Source of the DNA: Trachythela sp. YZ-2020
Lineage: Eukaryota > Cnidaria > Anthozoa > Malacalcyonacea > Clavulariidae
Length of the DNA stretch: 64,000 nt
Reading direction: 5' to 3'
NCBI GenBank assembly: GCA_016169945.1
Contig: JADLSH010000369.1
Span: 4,960,001-5,024,000 of the forward strand
Part shown: positions 1 to 10,800 of the stretch, piece by piece
How positions within the stretch are numbered: the first letter of the stretch is position 1
Layout: every line of letters starts with the position of its first letter
Made by a program: the position numbers and the translations under genes
The notes under the pieces: generated by a model
Database searches by the model: none
Told to the model about the DNA's origin: nothing
What the model saw: only the letters and a program-made list of their open reading frames with translations

Positions 1-509
1 GTGGACGCGGATCTTCTTGCAAACGCAACATACTTGTGGACGAGGCCTTGGTTGAGGTTAGTTTGTGGTTAGGTTGGGGATTCATTTACGTTGACCGCTA
101 GAAGCTACTACGGTGTACAATCAGGGACTGAACAGGACACTGTAAAACACGGAAAACGACAACCTCGTACCCAGGCTCTTTCCTCTACGCTCCTACCTCG
201 CTGGAGAACGTGTTTTACAGCGTCCTTGTTTTCCCGAAGATTAAGCTCGATTCAAACGTAGTAAGACCGAGGTTAGCCACGGTTTCCATTATGTTACTTC
301 TGGACTATACTGTCTATATTAGTAAAGATGGTATGATATCGTAACCAAATATTTGGTTTTATATCAATATCAATTTGATTTTACTCAATTTCCGCATGTT
401 AGAGGTATAACCAAATCAAATCAAATTTTAGCATAAAAGAATATTCTCATTTTTGTAATCCCCGTCGCTCAACTGCCCCTAGGCCTGTTGATGAATCTCT
501 CCATTCGGG
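1..509. other. Unassigned sequence left of the LINE
   Basis: No coding region or clear repeat structure is visible here. It may be the 5' part of the LINE that follows, or upstream intron of the collagen gene. The left edge of the LINE cannot be placed from one copy. Confidence 0.3.
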
Positions 510-719
510 ATGAAATTCGCGATGAATTTCTCCATTTCTCTGATATTAATATCCTTATCAAATGACATCGCTACTAATCCTGGTCCCGTCTGCAGCTTTT
601 CAATACAACCACCTAATGTACGTGGATTAAAGATCTCCCACTTAAATACCCGAAGCATATTGCGGAAAATAGATTCTCTCCGATTACTTATGAAGGATAA
701 TCCGTATGACGTTTTTTAA
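510..719 (+). pseudogene. LINE endonuclease N-terminal fragment with a degenerate 2A-like motif
   Basis: About 69 residues. A short hydrophobic start is followed by DIATNPGP and then LKISHLNTRSI, the usual opening of an APE-type endonuclease in CR1/L2-like LINEs. The frame ends at NPYDVF, where the rest of the endonuclease should follow but is deleted; the next frame enters mid-protein sequence. NPGP preceded by D-I-x resembles the 2A ribosome-skipping motif often found at this point in invertebrate LINE proteins, but the usual Glu is Ala here. Confidence 0.65.
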
Positions 720-1665
720 CTTGATAAAAGAAAACAACAATAATCCCTCTGGTCTACGGAAAGTTCTGAATGAATTGACAACTCGCAATCTTCAGCCCCA
801 AGCTCAGTTATATCGGATAGTGTGGAACACAGTCAGGAGCACAAAATCCATTGCATCTCTTTTCAATACTTTCTTTACCAGTGTTGGAATAAGTTTGGCA
901 AATGCGATCAAACAAAAACGTACGCGATCCAAGTTTTCTTTTGATCCAACAACCCGAGTTACTACTTTCAGTTTCCGAGAGATTGAAGTTTCGTCTGTCC
1001 TCAAACAACTATCAACTCTTAAAACCAACAAATCTACCGGTCTCGATCGTATCAGCGCCCGACTCTTGAAAGATGCTGCCGCAGATATAGCCCCGTCCTT
1101 AACTGAAATATTTAATCAATCGCTAAAATCTAATACTTTCCCCAAGATCTGGAAAGACGGTAGAGTAACACCTATTTTTAAATCCGGAGAGCGATCAATC
1201 ATGTCAAATTACAGACCTATTACTGTACTGCCAGTCCTAAGTAAAATACTGGAACGTTTTGTTCACACGCAAGTCTGCAATTATCTAACTGAAAACAAAA
1301 TCCTCTCATCTCAACAATTTGGCTGCAGACCTAAACTATCGACCAGTACTGCTTTAGCCTTCTTCACCGACAATATCCTTGAAAATGCTGATAACGGTCT
1401 TGTCACTTCCTCTGTTTTCCTGGATATTAGCAAGGCCTTTGACACTGTTGACCATGCTATTTTGTTGCACAAATTGAGATCAGTTGGCCTGGATGACAAC
1501 TCACTGAGATGGTTTGAGTTATACCTTACCTCTCGTCGACAAATAACATCAATTTATTAACGATATGTTGTCCAGCTCTCTACCGGTGTCAGTTGGCGCT
1601 CCGCAAGACAGCATCTTAGGTCCCTTACTCTTCATTATTTACATCAATGGCATCAGTAGTAATAT
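706..1665 (+). pseudogene. LINE reverse transcriptase, N-terminal and palm fragment
   Basis: The frame from 706 to 1560 encodes a linker and RT fingers and palm: LDRISARLLK, YRPITVLPVLSKILERF, FGCRPKLSTS, and motif A as FLDISKAFDTVDH. A stop at 1558-1560 and a frame change are followed by motif B as GAPQDSILGPLLF, where the usual QGS is QDS. The ORF is then cut by the foldback insertion. It lacks the catalytic YADD, which lies on the far side of the insertion. Confidence 0.8.
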
Positions 1666-1867
1666 ACTGGCCGTTCGACCCTTTTTGGGGGGGGGTGAGC
1701 ATGGTTGTGAGCAGGGGGTGAGCATAATTAAATATTCAAACATCATTAGCATATGAGTTGGCGCATGAATTTTAGCATATGAGGGTGAGCACATCATTAG
1801 CGTCGGTCCTACTCCGGCCTTTGAGACCTCATTAATATGACGCCACAAGACCAGGCAAGTTTGGAAC

Positions 1868-1965
1868 AATAAAGATAAGAACGATAAAGATAAGGAAGAT
1901 AAAGATAAGGAAGATAAGGAAGATAAAGAAGATAAGGTAGATAAAGATAAGAAAGATAAACCTAT
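1868..1965 (+). repeat. Purine-rich GATAAG/GATAAA simple repeat
   Basis: Irregular tandem copies of GATAAG, GATAAA and GAAGATAAG cover about 100 bp inside the foldback element. Confidence 0.8.
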
Positions 1966-2440
1966 GACTATAGTCTATGACTATAGTCTATGACTATAGT
2001 CTATGACTATAGTCTATGACTATAGTCTATGACTATAGTCTATGACTATAGTCTATGGCTATAGTCTATGACTATAGTCTATGACTATAGTCTATGACTA
2101 TAGTCTATGACTATAGTCTATGACTGTAGTCTATGGCTATAGTCCATTACTATGACTATATATGACTATAGTCTATGACTATAGTCTATGACTATAGTCC
2201 ATTACTATGACTATATATGACTATAGTCTATGACTATAGTCTATGACTATAGTCTATGACTATAGTCTATGACTATAGTCTATGACTATAGTCCATGACT
2301 ATGACTATAGTCCATGACTATGACTATAGTCTATGACTATAGTCTATGACTATAGTCTATGACTATAGTCCACGACTATGACTATAGTCCATGACTATAG
2401 TCCATGACTATGACTATAGTCTATGACTATAGTCTATAGC
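1966..2440 (+). repeat. 13-bp minisatellite (CTATGACTATAGT)
   Basis: About 35 tandem copies of CTATGACTATAGT with point variants and occasional partial units (CCATGACTATGA). The unit is close to palindromic around CTATAG, so either strand can fold locally. Related units recur at 2575-2660. Confidence 0.9.
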
Positions 2441-2469
2441 TGTGACCATTAACTAGAGCTAGACTTGGC

Positions 2470-2715
2470 GTTAGTATTAGAGTTAGAGCGAAGGTTAGAG
2501 TTAGAGAGAGGGTTAGGGTTAGAGAGAGGATCAGGGTTAGAGTTAGAGAAAGGGTTAGAGAAAGTCATGGACTATAATCATAGACTATAGCCCACGACTA
2601 TGACTATAGTCTATGACTATAGTCCACGACTATGACTATAGTCTATGATTATAGTCCATGACTTTCTCTAACCCTTTCTCTAACCCTCTCTCTAGCCCTC
2701 TCTCTAACTCTAACC
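2470..2715. repeat. Inverted repeat containing telomere-like GGTTAGGG/GGTTAGAG units
   Basis: The left arm has GGTTAGGGTTAGAGAGAGG-type units (about 2493-2565) running into GTCATGGACTATAATC. The right arm (about 2640-2710) is its reverse complement: GATTATAGTCCATGAC then TTTCTCTAACCC units. The result is a foldback centred near 2610. TTAGGG-like units inside a transposon do not by themselves indicate a telomere. Confidence 0.75.
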
Positions 2716-2852
2716 CCGGGACAGTTGCCGAGATCCCGCTTGTAATTGAGTGTTTTGAGTGTTTATATGATCCCGCTTTTATCCTGCCTAGACGGGATCC
2801 CGACGTCTGTTGTCCCGCCTAGACGGGATCATATAAACAGGCCCTAAAGAGT
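2716..2852. mobile_element. Remnant of a small inverted-repeat element
   Basis: The block CCTAGACGGGATC occurs twice. The right end reads GATCATATAAACAGGCCC, and its complement (TTTATATGATCCCG) lies near the left. This looks like a MITE fragment with damaged ends. Confidence 0.45.
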
Positions 2853-3197
2853 AAAGATACAAAGACACCTAAACGATATGCTCTTAGAAGTAGACCTTAT
2901 TAACGGTGTTAAAAATTAATTCTGTGTGTGCTGTATGTACATTGTACAATATTTTCCCGTCCTATAATTAAATATTCTAAATTTATTCAAATCACCGTTA
3001 ATAATTTACAAATTACTTACAAACCTACACTAGAATTGTGTTTACATACAGTGTTTGTATATGCTTGTAAATCTCGCTTAAAATTCACTGCTTTTCACAC
3101 TCTGCTACATCTAAAAAGCTTGAAACTTTGTAAGGTTTAAATCCCTGTAAGAACTATGTTTATTTATTCGCTTGGCAAACATATATTTGTATTGCTC
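2853..3197. other. Non-coding interior of the foldback element
   Basis: AT-rich sequence between two MITE-like pieces. No reading frame with recognisable protein content is seen. Confidence 0.4.
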
Positions 3198-3199
3198 TA

Positions 3200-3401
3200 C
3201 AGGGTGTCCCAAAAAAAAGTGACACTATAGAAATTATCTCATTGTTCTTAAACCGCTCTTAAACGCGCGTGATTACACACCTGGGAATTTAATAAAATTC
3301 GGTATTAATGATTTACATGTAATTTGATTTTTATGGTAATAGGAGTTATTTTAAGCACTTGTGATAATTTCTATAGTGTCACTTTTTTTTGGGACACCCT
3401 G
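3200..3401. mobile_element. Tc1/mariner-type MITE with long perfect TIRs and TA target duplication
   Basis: The left end CAGGGTGTCCCAAAAAAAAG is the start of an inverted repeat of about 39 bp, matched exactly at the right end (3363-3401). A TA dinucleotide flanks each side (3198-3199 and 3402-3403). It is about 202 bp long with no coding capacity. CAGGGTGTCCC termini and TA duplications fit non-autonomous mariner-like elements. Confidence 0.9.
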
Positions 3402-3403
3402 TA

Positions 3404-3736
3404 CAGGGTGTATAAAAAAAACGCAACCCTATTCCAGCGTAACAACTGCATGTTTAATTACTGCAAACTGCGTAAATCAGAACTGAATCAATTTATTTAC
3501 AATGTATTTTACAATTTCAGCGACTGTTAAACTTATCAAGGCCGTCGAAAAAGGTTTTGCACTTCAGTTGTGTTTTGATTTCGGTTGTACTGTAAAACTA
3601 TGAAAATTCGTTGTTCGGTGAGCTGCACCATTATTAGTTTAGCTGATTTGTACGATTAGAAGCCATTTTAAATTCCCAGGGGCCTAAAATATTTTGTGCT
3701 TAAGAACAATATGAATATCTTAGAATGTACACCCTG
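3404..3736. mobile_element. Second mariner-type MITE abutting the first
   Basis: It starts CAGGGTGTATAAAAAA and ends with the complement of CAGGGTGTACATTC. TA flanks it at 3402-3403 (shared with the preceding MITE) and 3737-3738. Only about 9 bp of the termini match well. Internal TTGTTCTTAA-like sequence is shared with the neighbour, so the two are probably related. Confidence 0.7.
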
Positions 3737-3741
3737 TATAA

Positions 3742-3912
3742 AGGCTGATTTCCATTCAGTGCAAAATGTCGCGCGATCGACCTTTTGCGATCGTTTTCCT
3801 TTGAATTATGAGCCTTCGACCGGATCCGTTCCAGTCGAGGGCTCATAATTCAAAAGAAAACGATCGCAAAAAGTCTATCGCGCGACATTTTGCACTGAAT
3901 GGCAATCAGCCT
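3742..3912. mobile_element. 171-bp hairpin MITE with TAA target duplication
   Basis: It is almost entirely one inverted repeat. Arms of about 72 bp start AGGCTGATTTCCATTCAGTG and enclose a loop of about 25 bp near 3815-3840. TAA is duplicated at 3739-3741 and 3913-3915, which fits PIF/Harbinger-type elements (TWA duplications). RNA from this element would form one long hairpin. Confidence 0.9.
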
Positions 3913-3915
3913 TAA

Positions 3916-4165
3916 GACCTTAGCAACGCTTACTATGCCGATAAACTTTAAGATCTTCTCGTTTGAGAAAGCTCTATTTCTGCTTGTTATTACTTCGCAT
4001 AAGGCAATAATATTTTACTAGGTTAAGCGTCGCTATATTAGTTGTCTAAGCCGTTTCGTGTAAGGTGATATTAGATACGAGAATATATTTACGGAGTTTA
4101 TAAATCGAAATGTTTACAACAACAAAGCCATATTTATGCGCACACAATATGCTGAACTCAGCAAA
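3916..4165. other. Non-coding remainder of the foldback interior
   Basis: AT-rich with no recognised feature. Confidence 0.4.
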
Positions 4166-4222
4166 TATTAATGAGGTCTCAAAGGAGTAGGACCGACGCT
4201 AATGATGTGCTCACCCTCATAT

Positions 4223-4458
4223 CACAGAATAGGAAATGACCAGAAAGGCCACTCAGCAGTGCAACGTGACACCCTATTTTTATGCAGTTATCTGGCCAGA
4301 ATAATGGCGGACCAGCCAGTTCAGCGTGTTTATTGGTCAAAAAATGCAATTGACTGGCTAGAATAATGGTAATGAACATGCGTAATGCGACATGCGCAGC
4401 GTCAAAAACTTCAAAGGTTCGGCCTCAAGTGGCCCTTCTAGTCATTTCCTATTCTATG
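4223..4458. mobile_element. 236-bp MITE nested in the right arm of the foldback element
   Basis: The termini are CACAGAATAGGAAATGAC and the complement of CATAGAATAGGAAATGAC, with matching extending over about 30 bp. CTCATAT is present directly on both sides (4216-4222 and 4459-4465), and the uninterrupted left arm of the foldback has one copy. This gives both the 7-bp target duplication and the order of insertion. Confidence 0.9.
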
Positions 4459-4579
4459 CTCATATGCTAATATTCATGCGCCAACTCATATGCTAATGTA
4501 TTTGAATATTTAATGATGCTCACCCCCATGCTCACCCCCCCCCCCCCTCCCTAATATACGGCCTGTATATTACTACTGT

Positions 4580-5340
4580 CATGCCCAACGTTGTTAAACA
4601 CTGCAAAATAATACTCTATGCTGATGATACTCTCCTCATTCCTCCAATTCCGCCAAAGACATTGAGAAATACGTTGACGAAGACCTTAACTTAATTTCAC
4701 AGTGGCTTGATGAGAATCTGCTCACATTGAACTGTACAAAATCGACATTTACTAATATCTCCAGACATATCGGCGAACATCGACCTCTCGTGAACGTACT
4801 TTTAAATATCTAGGAATATCCTTGTCAGAAAACCTTACTTGGTATGACCATGTAAACAATATATCCACAAAAATCAACCAACGTATCGGATTGTTAAGAA
4901 GAGTTAAAGCCTTCATTCCAACCAAAGCCCAACTTACCATCTACAATGCTCTCATCCTCCCACTATTCTATTACGCAGATATTATATGGGGTGACAAGAA
5001 TAACTCCTCTCTTATGGACCAACTGCAAATTCTACAGAATAAAGCTGCGAAGACCATTCTTGACGCTCCATATCTATCTTCCTCCACTGAAGCACTCAAC
5101 AAACTACACTGGCATCCACTTATCCTCCGGCACCATTTACACCGAATACTAACCATTTGCAAATTTAAAAATAATTTAACAGAGTTCAACTCTGAACTGC
5201 CTAAAACTAACCATTTATATAACACCGGACGCAGGGATGATATCTACCTTGGTAAACCTAAGACAAACTGTGGAAGGCAAAAATTGCTCTACCAGGCTTG
5301 CAAGGAATTCAACGCTTTGGACTCTCATAAGGCCAATTGA
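4580..5340 (+). pseudogene. LINE reverse transcriptase, catalytic YADD and C-terminal fragment
   Basis: After the insertion the RT resumes with CKIILYADD; YADD is encoded at 4617-4628. A frameshift follows, then a good frame from 4822 to 5340 with LTWYDHVNNISTKINQRIG and the thumb and C-terminal region (IWGDKN, LQILQNKAAKTIL) of CR1/L2-like LINEs. Frameshifts and the missing first half make it non-functional. Confidence 0.8.
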
Positions 5341-5605
5341 ACAATTTCAAACTTTTAAAAATGAACTTCTTAAATCTCTATGTCCACAATACTAATAAAG
5401 TAATATCTAATTCACATATTCTTTGTAAATATCATTATCTTAATTCCCTAATTTTCTAGTGTCTTTTGTATATATGTATGTAAATCCTCCATGTACACTA
5501 TAGTTTTATATACTTTGTATTCTAATGTTTCTCAGGAACCTTCTGAAAAACACTATTTGTGATGTTGGTTTTCCTGAATAAATATTATTATCATTCATTC
5601 ATTTA
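5341..5605 (+). mobile_element. 3' tail of the LINE
   Basis: Non-coding AT-rich sequence with AATAAATATTATTATC and CATTCATTCATT runs at 5577-5600, typical of the 3' end of a CR1-like element. The right boundary is approximate. Confidence 0.55.
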
Positions 5606-5804
5606 ACCAACCACAAGAATGGACTGATGGCTCCCTATTGTGTATAATTACATAGCGTTCACCAAGATTACCGCACTGCTTATTTTTTTAAACAAATGCT
5701 TGAGGAGCATTTGGGGGCAAAATATGACTGACCTAGATGTTGCAGGAAATGCATTTTTGATTCAATATTCCAATAAAAATATTCGAAAAGTTTGTCGAAG
5801 GATC

Positions 5805-5894
5805 CAACTACCTGAAAAATATAGAAACACCTCAACGTTTTGAACGAAGGCCGTACTGGCTCGAAATGTTGAAGTTTTTTTTAGGAGGTAGTTG
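5805..5894. repeat. Imperfect hairpin containing a GAACGAAGGCC...CTCGAAATGTT motif
   Basis: CAACTACCT (5805-5813) pairs with AGGTAGTTG (5886-5894), and TCAACGTT (5832-5839) pairs with AATGTTGA (5865-5872). The core resembles sequences at 32917 and 42335, so this is probably a dispersed repeat fragment. Confidence 0.6.
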
Positions 5895-6132
5895 CATCAC
5901 AACCAACTTCTTGTTTAATGTTGCCTTCACTGAATCCTCACATCCAAGATTCCAATAAAAGCCACGCATTATTATTTTGGTAAACGTGGACCTGTTTGAC
6001 ACGGGTGAAAAGTTTTGCCAGAATAACTTCTTCACAGACAGTAGTAGAACAATGGTCACGTCATTCAGTAATTTACACATGGAATCTGTCATTTTTTGTC
6101 CATATCTATTTTCATTCACATTTCTTTTTCAG

Positions 6133-7866
6133 CTGAAGCTCCACCAAAACCTGTACAGTTGGTAAGTCATGTACTTAAATAAATTTTGAAACCTTTAAGG
6201 CGATACGATTGACACGCTTGCAGTCTCCGTCATGTATTGGTGCCCAATTGCGAAATGCGTCATTTTTACACGTTTCATGCCATTACATACGAGCGCTCGA
6301 AGTATTAAATAACGCTGAGAAGTTGAGGAACCAGCACGACAAAAGCGTGAATTTGGGGATAACATACACAAATTGGTACATTCATTAGTACATTGTTACG
6401 ATGGATATTACACCGGCCTTAGCAAAATGCTGGCCCGGAATGATTCATGTTACCCCCCTGCAACTTTAGAAAAAAATGTGTTGCTTTGGTATCAATATTG
6501 TAACAATGCAAAAACGTTCTTTACTGAAATTGTCAATCTTAATTTTAGATGAAAGGTCCTCCTGGAGATCCTGGTCAACCTGGGCCAAAGGTAGGAATGA
6601 AGAAAACCGGGGCCGGTTGGTTCCAAAGCTGATAAGCCTAAACCTGGATTAAAGGGAACTTTCTAATGGGTTATCTAAACTTCCATGTATCTTTCCTGGA
6701 TTGAATGAAATTTCATTTATTAAACTTTTGAATAAACAGACACACAGAACCACAAAAATCAAAAGAGTGGGTTAATCCCTTTAGCAACCGGCATCCGTTT
6801 GAAATTCGTTCTCAACTGACTGCTTCTTTCACATATCTTCATATTGAAATAATGACATGTACTTCTCAGGGTAAACAGGGACCACCAGGAATTTCAGGAA
6901 CTAGTGGAGTCAGTGGACAATACGTGAGTATAGAGGAGATATGTGTACAAAGTTGTTCTCGTTATCTTTTCCCTGGGTGTAAACAATGTCTAATCTTACT
7001 GTATTATTTACTATTGGAGAAATTTTGGCTCTATTGTTTCTAGCTACGGATCAGTTTATTGTAATTGGAATGTTTGTATGATATATGTGCTATCTCTACA
7101 ACCCTACATCCCAGGGTCAAATTGTTTTAATAACAGATACGTATTTAGTCCACCAAGGTCAGAATCAACTGGATCCATGACAAAAGCCCCACACGACAAA
7201 AACTCCACCGACAAAAACCCCAACGACAAAAACCCCAACGACAAGTCCACACATATGTTTCTTAATGGTTATTGCGATCCTGATGTTTCAACCACGAACC
7301 GAGCAAATCATGAAATTAAAAACATTTTCTCAGTTTTATATACTTCACTCACGATTAATATGTGGGGGTTGTATCGTATTTCAGTAATTTGGGGTTTTTG
7401 TCGCCGGGGATATTGTCGGTGGGGTTTTTGTCGGTGGGGATTTGTGCACACATTTAAGTCAAGTTAGTTTCCGACAGGTTTGCTTAGGCTTCTATGAATA
7501 AAATTCTAACGCAAATCGGGTTTAGGGGTGGCTAGTATTTTCAACTGGGTTGATATATAGACGATCCCTAAGTAAACTGTAAAGCTCAAGGAACTTCAAG
7601 GAATTGTAAAAGCTCTTGTCCATAAGGCTCCTCAGATATCTGCATAGTTTTGACATTTAACTTTCATTACCAACAAGGATTTAGTCCTCAACAAGTTGTA
7701 AAATCTCTAATTCAAAATATTCCTATAAGTTGCTATAAACCCACGCATCTTAACATCTAACTTTGATTACCAACAGGGTTTTCATGGTCTCAGTGGCGTA
7801 CTGGGAGAACCAGGACATCGAGGTCCTTCAGGAACCACCGGAGCTCAAGGTCCACCAGGACCAATA
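6133..7866 (+). CDS. Collagen exons 1-4: end of N-propeptide and minor triple helix
   Basis: The exons are 6133-6161 (29 nt), 6549-6590 (42), 6870-6923 (54) and 7777-7866 (90). Exon 1 follows a strong acceptor (TTTCTTTTTCAG) and reads EAPPKPVQL after completing a split codon. Exon 2 starts [14 protein letters not shown]. Exons 2-4 give 20 unbroken Gly-X-Y triplets, ending GPPGPI. A short helix before a non-helical linker is the standard layout of a fibrillar N-propeptide. Introns here contain nothing else I recognise, apart from an inverted repeat in the third. Confidence 0.85.
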
Positions 7867-10800
7867 GTAAGTTGAATTGTCTTTACATACATATAGTATC
7901 TCAAGGTAATAAGTTATTATAAATTTTACAGTTAAAAAATGTTCTGACAACATTTTAGTGCCATTTGCTGTAATTAATTACCTGACGTGATAAGTGATTA
8001 TCTTTCAAATTGAGTTTGGCCACTCTGACGGTATTTTTGTCTGCAACATTGTGTGAACTAAATATTCTGAAAATAGTTAAAAATATAGCGATCCAGGTTT
8101 GGTTCGAGGTCAGTATAGGAAACCTGGTTTGACGAGCAGGGCGGTTGGGAAAAACTCACAATTCCTTCCTTACTTCCTTATATTATATTTTTCTTGAAAA
8201 GGCACATAAAACGGTTGTATGGAGCAAATAAGTGATGTCATAAGATATTAATTATAACATCTTCACTGGAGCGTACTTCTGTTTTCGTTTTAGTATATAC
8301 AAATGGCAGGTCAAGATTCAAATGGTCAATCACGACGAGTGATGGTGACTGCGACCCGGGTGTGTATCTATATTTAGATAATGTACTAGGGTTATATGTA
8401 GACGTTTAGTGGGTAACAAAATGGAAGGTTAAAAAATGTCGCAAGATTAGCACAATTGGGAAAAATGGTGAGTGGCTGAGATGCAAAATGAGTGTATCAA
8501 AACAGTTGTCTTCCTTGCACAGTTTTGGACCGGTTGTGCAAAAATAGATCATTCTGAATAGTTAATTCTCGTATTAACTATAGTTAACTTTATTTATTTA
8601 ACTATGGTCAACTTGTTTATCTTTTTTTCTAGAATACAGGTCAACATGGTATTAAAGGCAGCCAGGGAATTAGAGTGAGTATAAATAGAAAACGTTGTTG
8701 AAATTTGTATCAATTGCACTAAAGAAACCTACTAAAAACATTCAGTTATGTCAATGTTGTCATCTTACAACATAGGGTCTTCCCGGAACCTCAGGCGGTT
8801 CTGGACGTGGTGGCAGCAAAGGCGAAACTGTAAGTTTTTATCATAATTCACAAGTTTTTCTATATTGTTACCATACGTGAATTTGTTTTTATCAATTTTT
8901 TGGAGGGCAATATATATTCAAGCAGCAAGAGTGCAAACCATACTCGATGACCCATGCGAGGCACTCACTCGTTTCATAATAAGTAATAATCACCTCCACT
9001 GTACACGAAGAATTATTTCGATGTAAAACTAATTATGAGGTGTACAGGTTTCATTTACTTTTACAATGACAGCACCGTTGTACTCTTTAACATGGCTGGA
9101 TTTTATGTGGAGGTGCATACCCCAGGAAAAGTTACGGCCAACGAGTGCATGCATATTGAAATTTCCATGTTTGATTTGATTTTCTTGTTTGGCATAATTT
9201 GCGGTGGTAGTGGAAGAACCCCCTTAAAAATATTCACTACCAAATTAGATATGACCCTTCAATGCTTTTAATTGTAATTGAAAAGTTCCTACATCAGTTT
9301 AGCCAATCGCACGAACTTCAACCGCAGCGTTAAGTTACTTCTAAAGTAAGTACTGTACTACAGGCTAAAATATTCTTCTTTTTAATTTTTAGGGTACACC
9401 AGGTCGTGCTGGAAAGCGAGGTGAACTTGGAAATCGTGGATCCATTGTAAGTAATATTTCTCCTATCCTTAAATTGCTTATCTGTTTTTTGTTTTTTTTT
9501 CATCGTTTCATTTCCAATCTATACATTAAAACAATAATAGGCTATTTTCCTACAAGAAACCTATATGCCATAGTCATAGAGTCTAAGACCTGATGGTTAC
9601 TTTTCCTGACTATGACAGTATGACAGTATTATTACTGACTCACTATGACAGTATTATTTTTGAAAAGATAAATGTACAAAACTACATGCAAGAAACGGGA
9701 AGGTACATAAAGACCGTCTTTGATGAAAGACAGATGATGAAAGATAGACTCTTTATAATAGAGTATCGGTAAAGAAGTCTAATTTAATAATTCTAAATAC
9801 AAACTTCATCTAGGGAAATCCAGGTTCAAACGGAAATCCTGGAAGACCGAGCCCACCAGGTGATAAGGTGAGGATAGATATATTCTTGTTAAAAAAACGT
9901 CATGATTTGTTGCGAGCAGAGATTTATGTTCGGATCTGAACCAGTCCTACACGAAGAGCGAATGCTTATTTTTACTTGCAATTATATTTGCTTAATTAAA
10001 GCGGTCTGAATACAAAATGTATGAGATCGAAATATATCATACACTACTCTTTTTTACTGAAAGCAAAACTTCCATTCACGAAAAGCCTTTATCATTGTTT
10101 TCTGTTAAGCGAGAAACCCACAATTTAGATGGATTGTTTACTTATCACACCAAAATATATTTTACACTTTAGTGAAACATTTATGACAATGACTGAAAAT
10201 AGGTTAACATTTTTGTTTCCGTGGAAAATTTAAGAAAACTACAGTAAATGATTTTGCATGTGCAGTACATGTGCACACTTAAGATGCCGCGATCCATTGG
10301 TCATGAATAACATACCTTATACTCCATATCGCCAACATCGAGTGAGACCCGGAGCAAATCTGCTCAGGCTCTATTTAAATCATGTTGAATATTTAAGTTG
10401 GCTCTCACAAGTGCTTTCATCAAAAATACGACTCGACTATTTTCCTTTCAATTTTCTATATGATTAAAAGACTTTGATCTGCACTCAAGCTATCTAGTGC
10501 TTGCACATCTATAGTACTAAAGTTCCTTGTTGCTATTCTGGAAAAGACTGTTCTTTATTTTTTGAGGTCCATGCCGTAACCCCAGTAACTAAAATAAAAT
10601 AGAGCCTTTTTGATGAGTGAGTACACACCATCACCAGTACGGACCTCTCATAACCCAAAACAAAAAACAAACAAAAACAAACAAAAAAACAGAAATAAAC
10701 AAACGAAATATGTACCGTTATTTACCGTTCTGGTCGGTCAAATAGAAAAAAACGATCTCCCTCAGTCTCAGAAGCTGGTCTCCGGCGAAATCTTTTTCCA

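Larger units (their letters stand above)
1687..4541. mobile_element. Foldback element with long terminal inverted repeats, inserted in the LINE
   Basis: The left arm (1687-1838) reappears reversed and complemented at the right (4166-4541). Shared blocks include G/C runs next to GGTGAGCAT, an interval on AGCATATGAGTTGGCGCATG, and CGTCGGTCCTACTCC. The right arm is interrupted by a 236-bp MITE at 4223-4458. The interior holds simple repeats and further small elements, and no transposase is visible. Exact ends and any target duplication are unclear because both ends run into poly-G/C. Confidence 0.75.
510..5605 (+). mobile_element. Defective CR1/L2-like non-LTR retrotransposon, split by a later insertion
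   Basis: Three pieces of one non-LTR retrotransposon lie in order on the + strand: an endonuclease N-terminus (510-719), a reverse transcriptase N-terminal half (706 to about 1665), and the RT C-terminal half (about 4580-5340). They end in an AT-rich tail with ATT/CATT runs near 5585-5605, as in CR1-like LINEs. A foldback element sits between the second and third pieces. Most of the endonuclease is deleted and the RT carries frameshifts and stops, so the copy is dead. The family is assigned from RT motifs only. Confidence 0.8.

Noticed and set aside
8294..8359. Treating exon 5 as a false exon
   Set aside because: Without it the joined chain would read GPPGPI followed by NTG, which still leaves the helix register broken; a linker at this place is expected, so it was kept at lower confidence.
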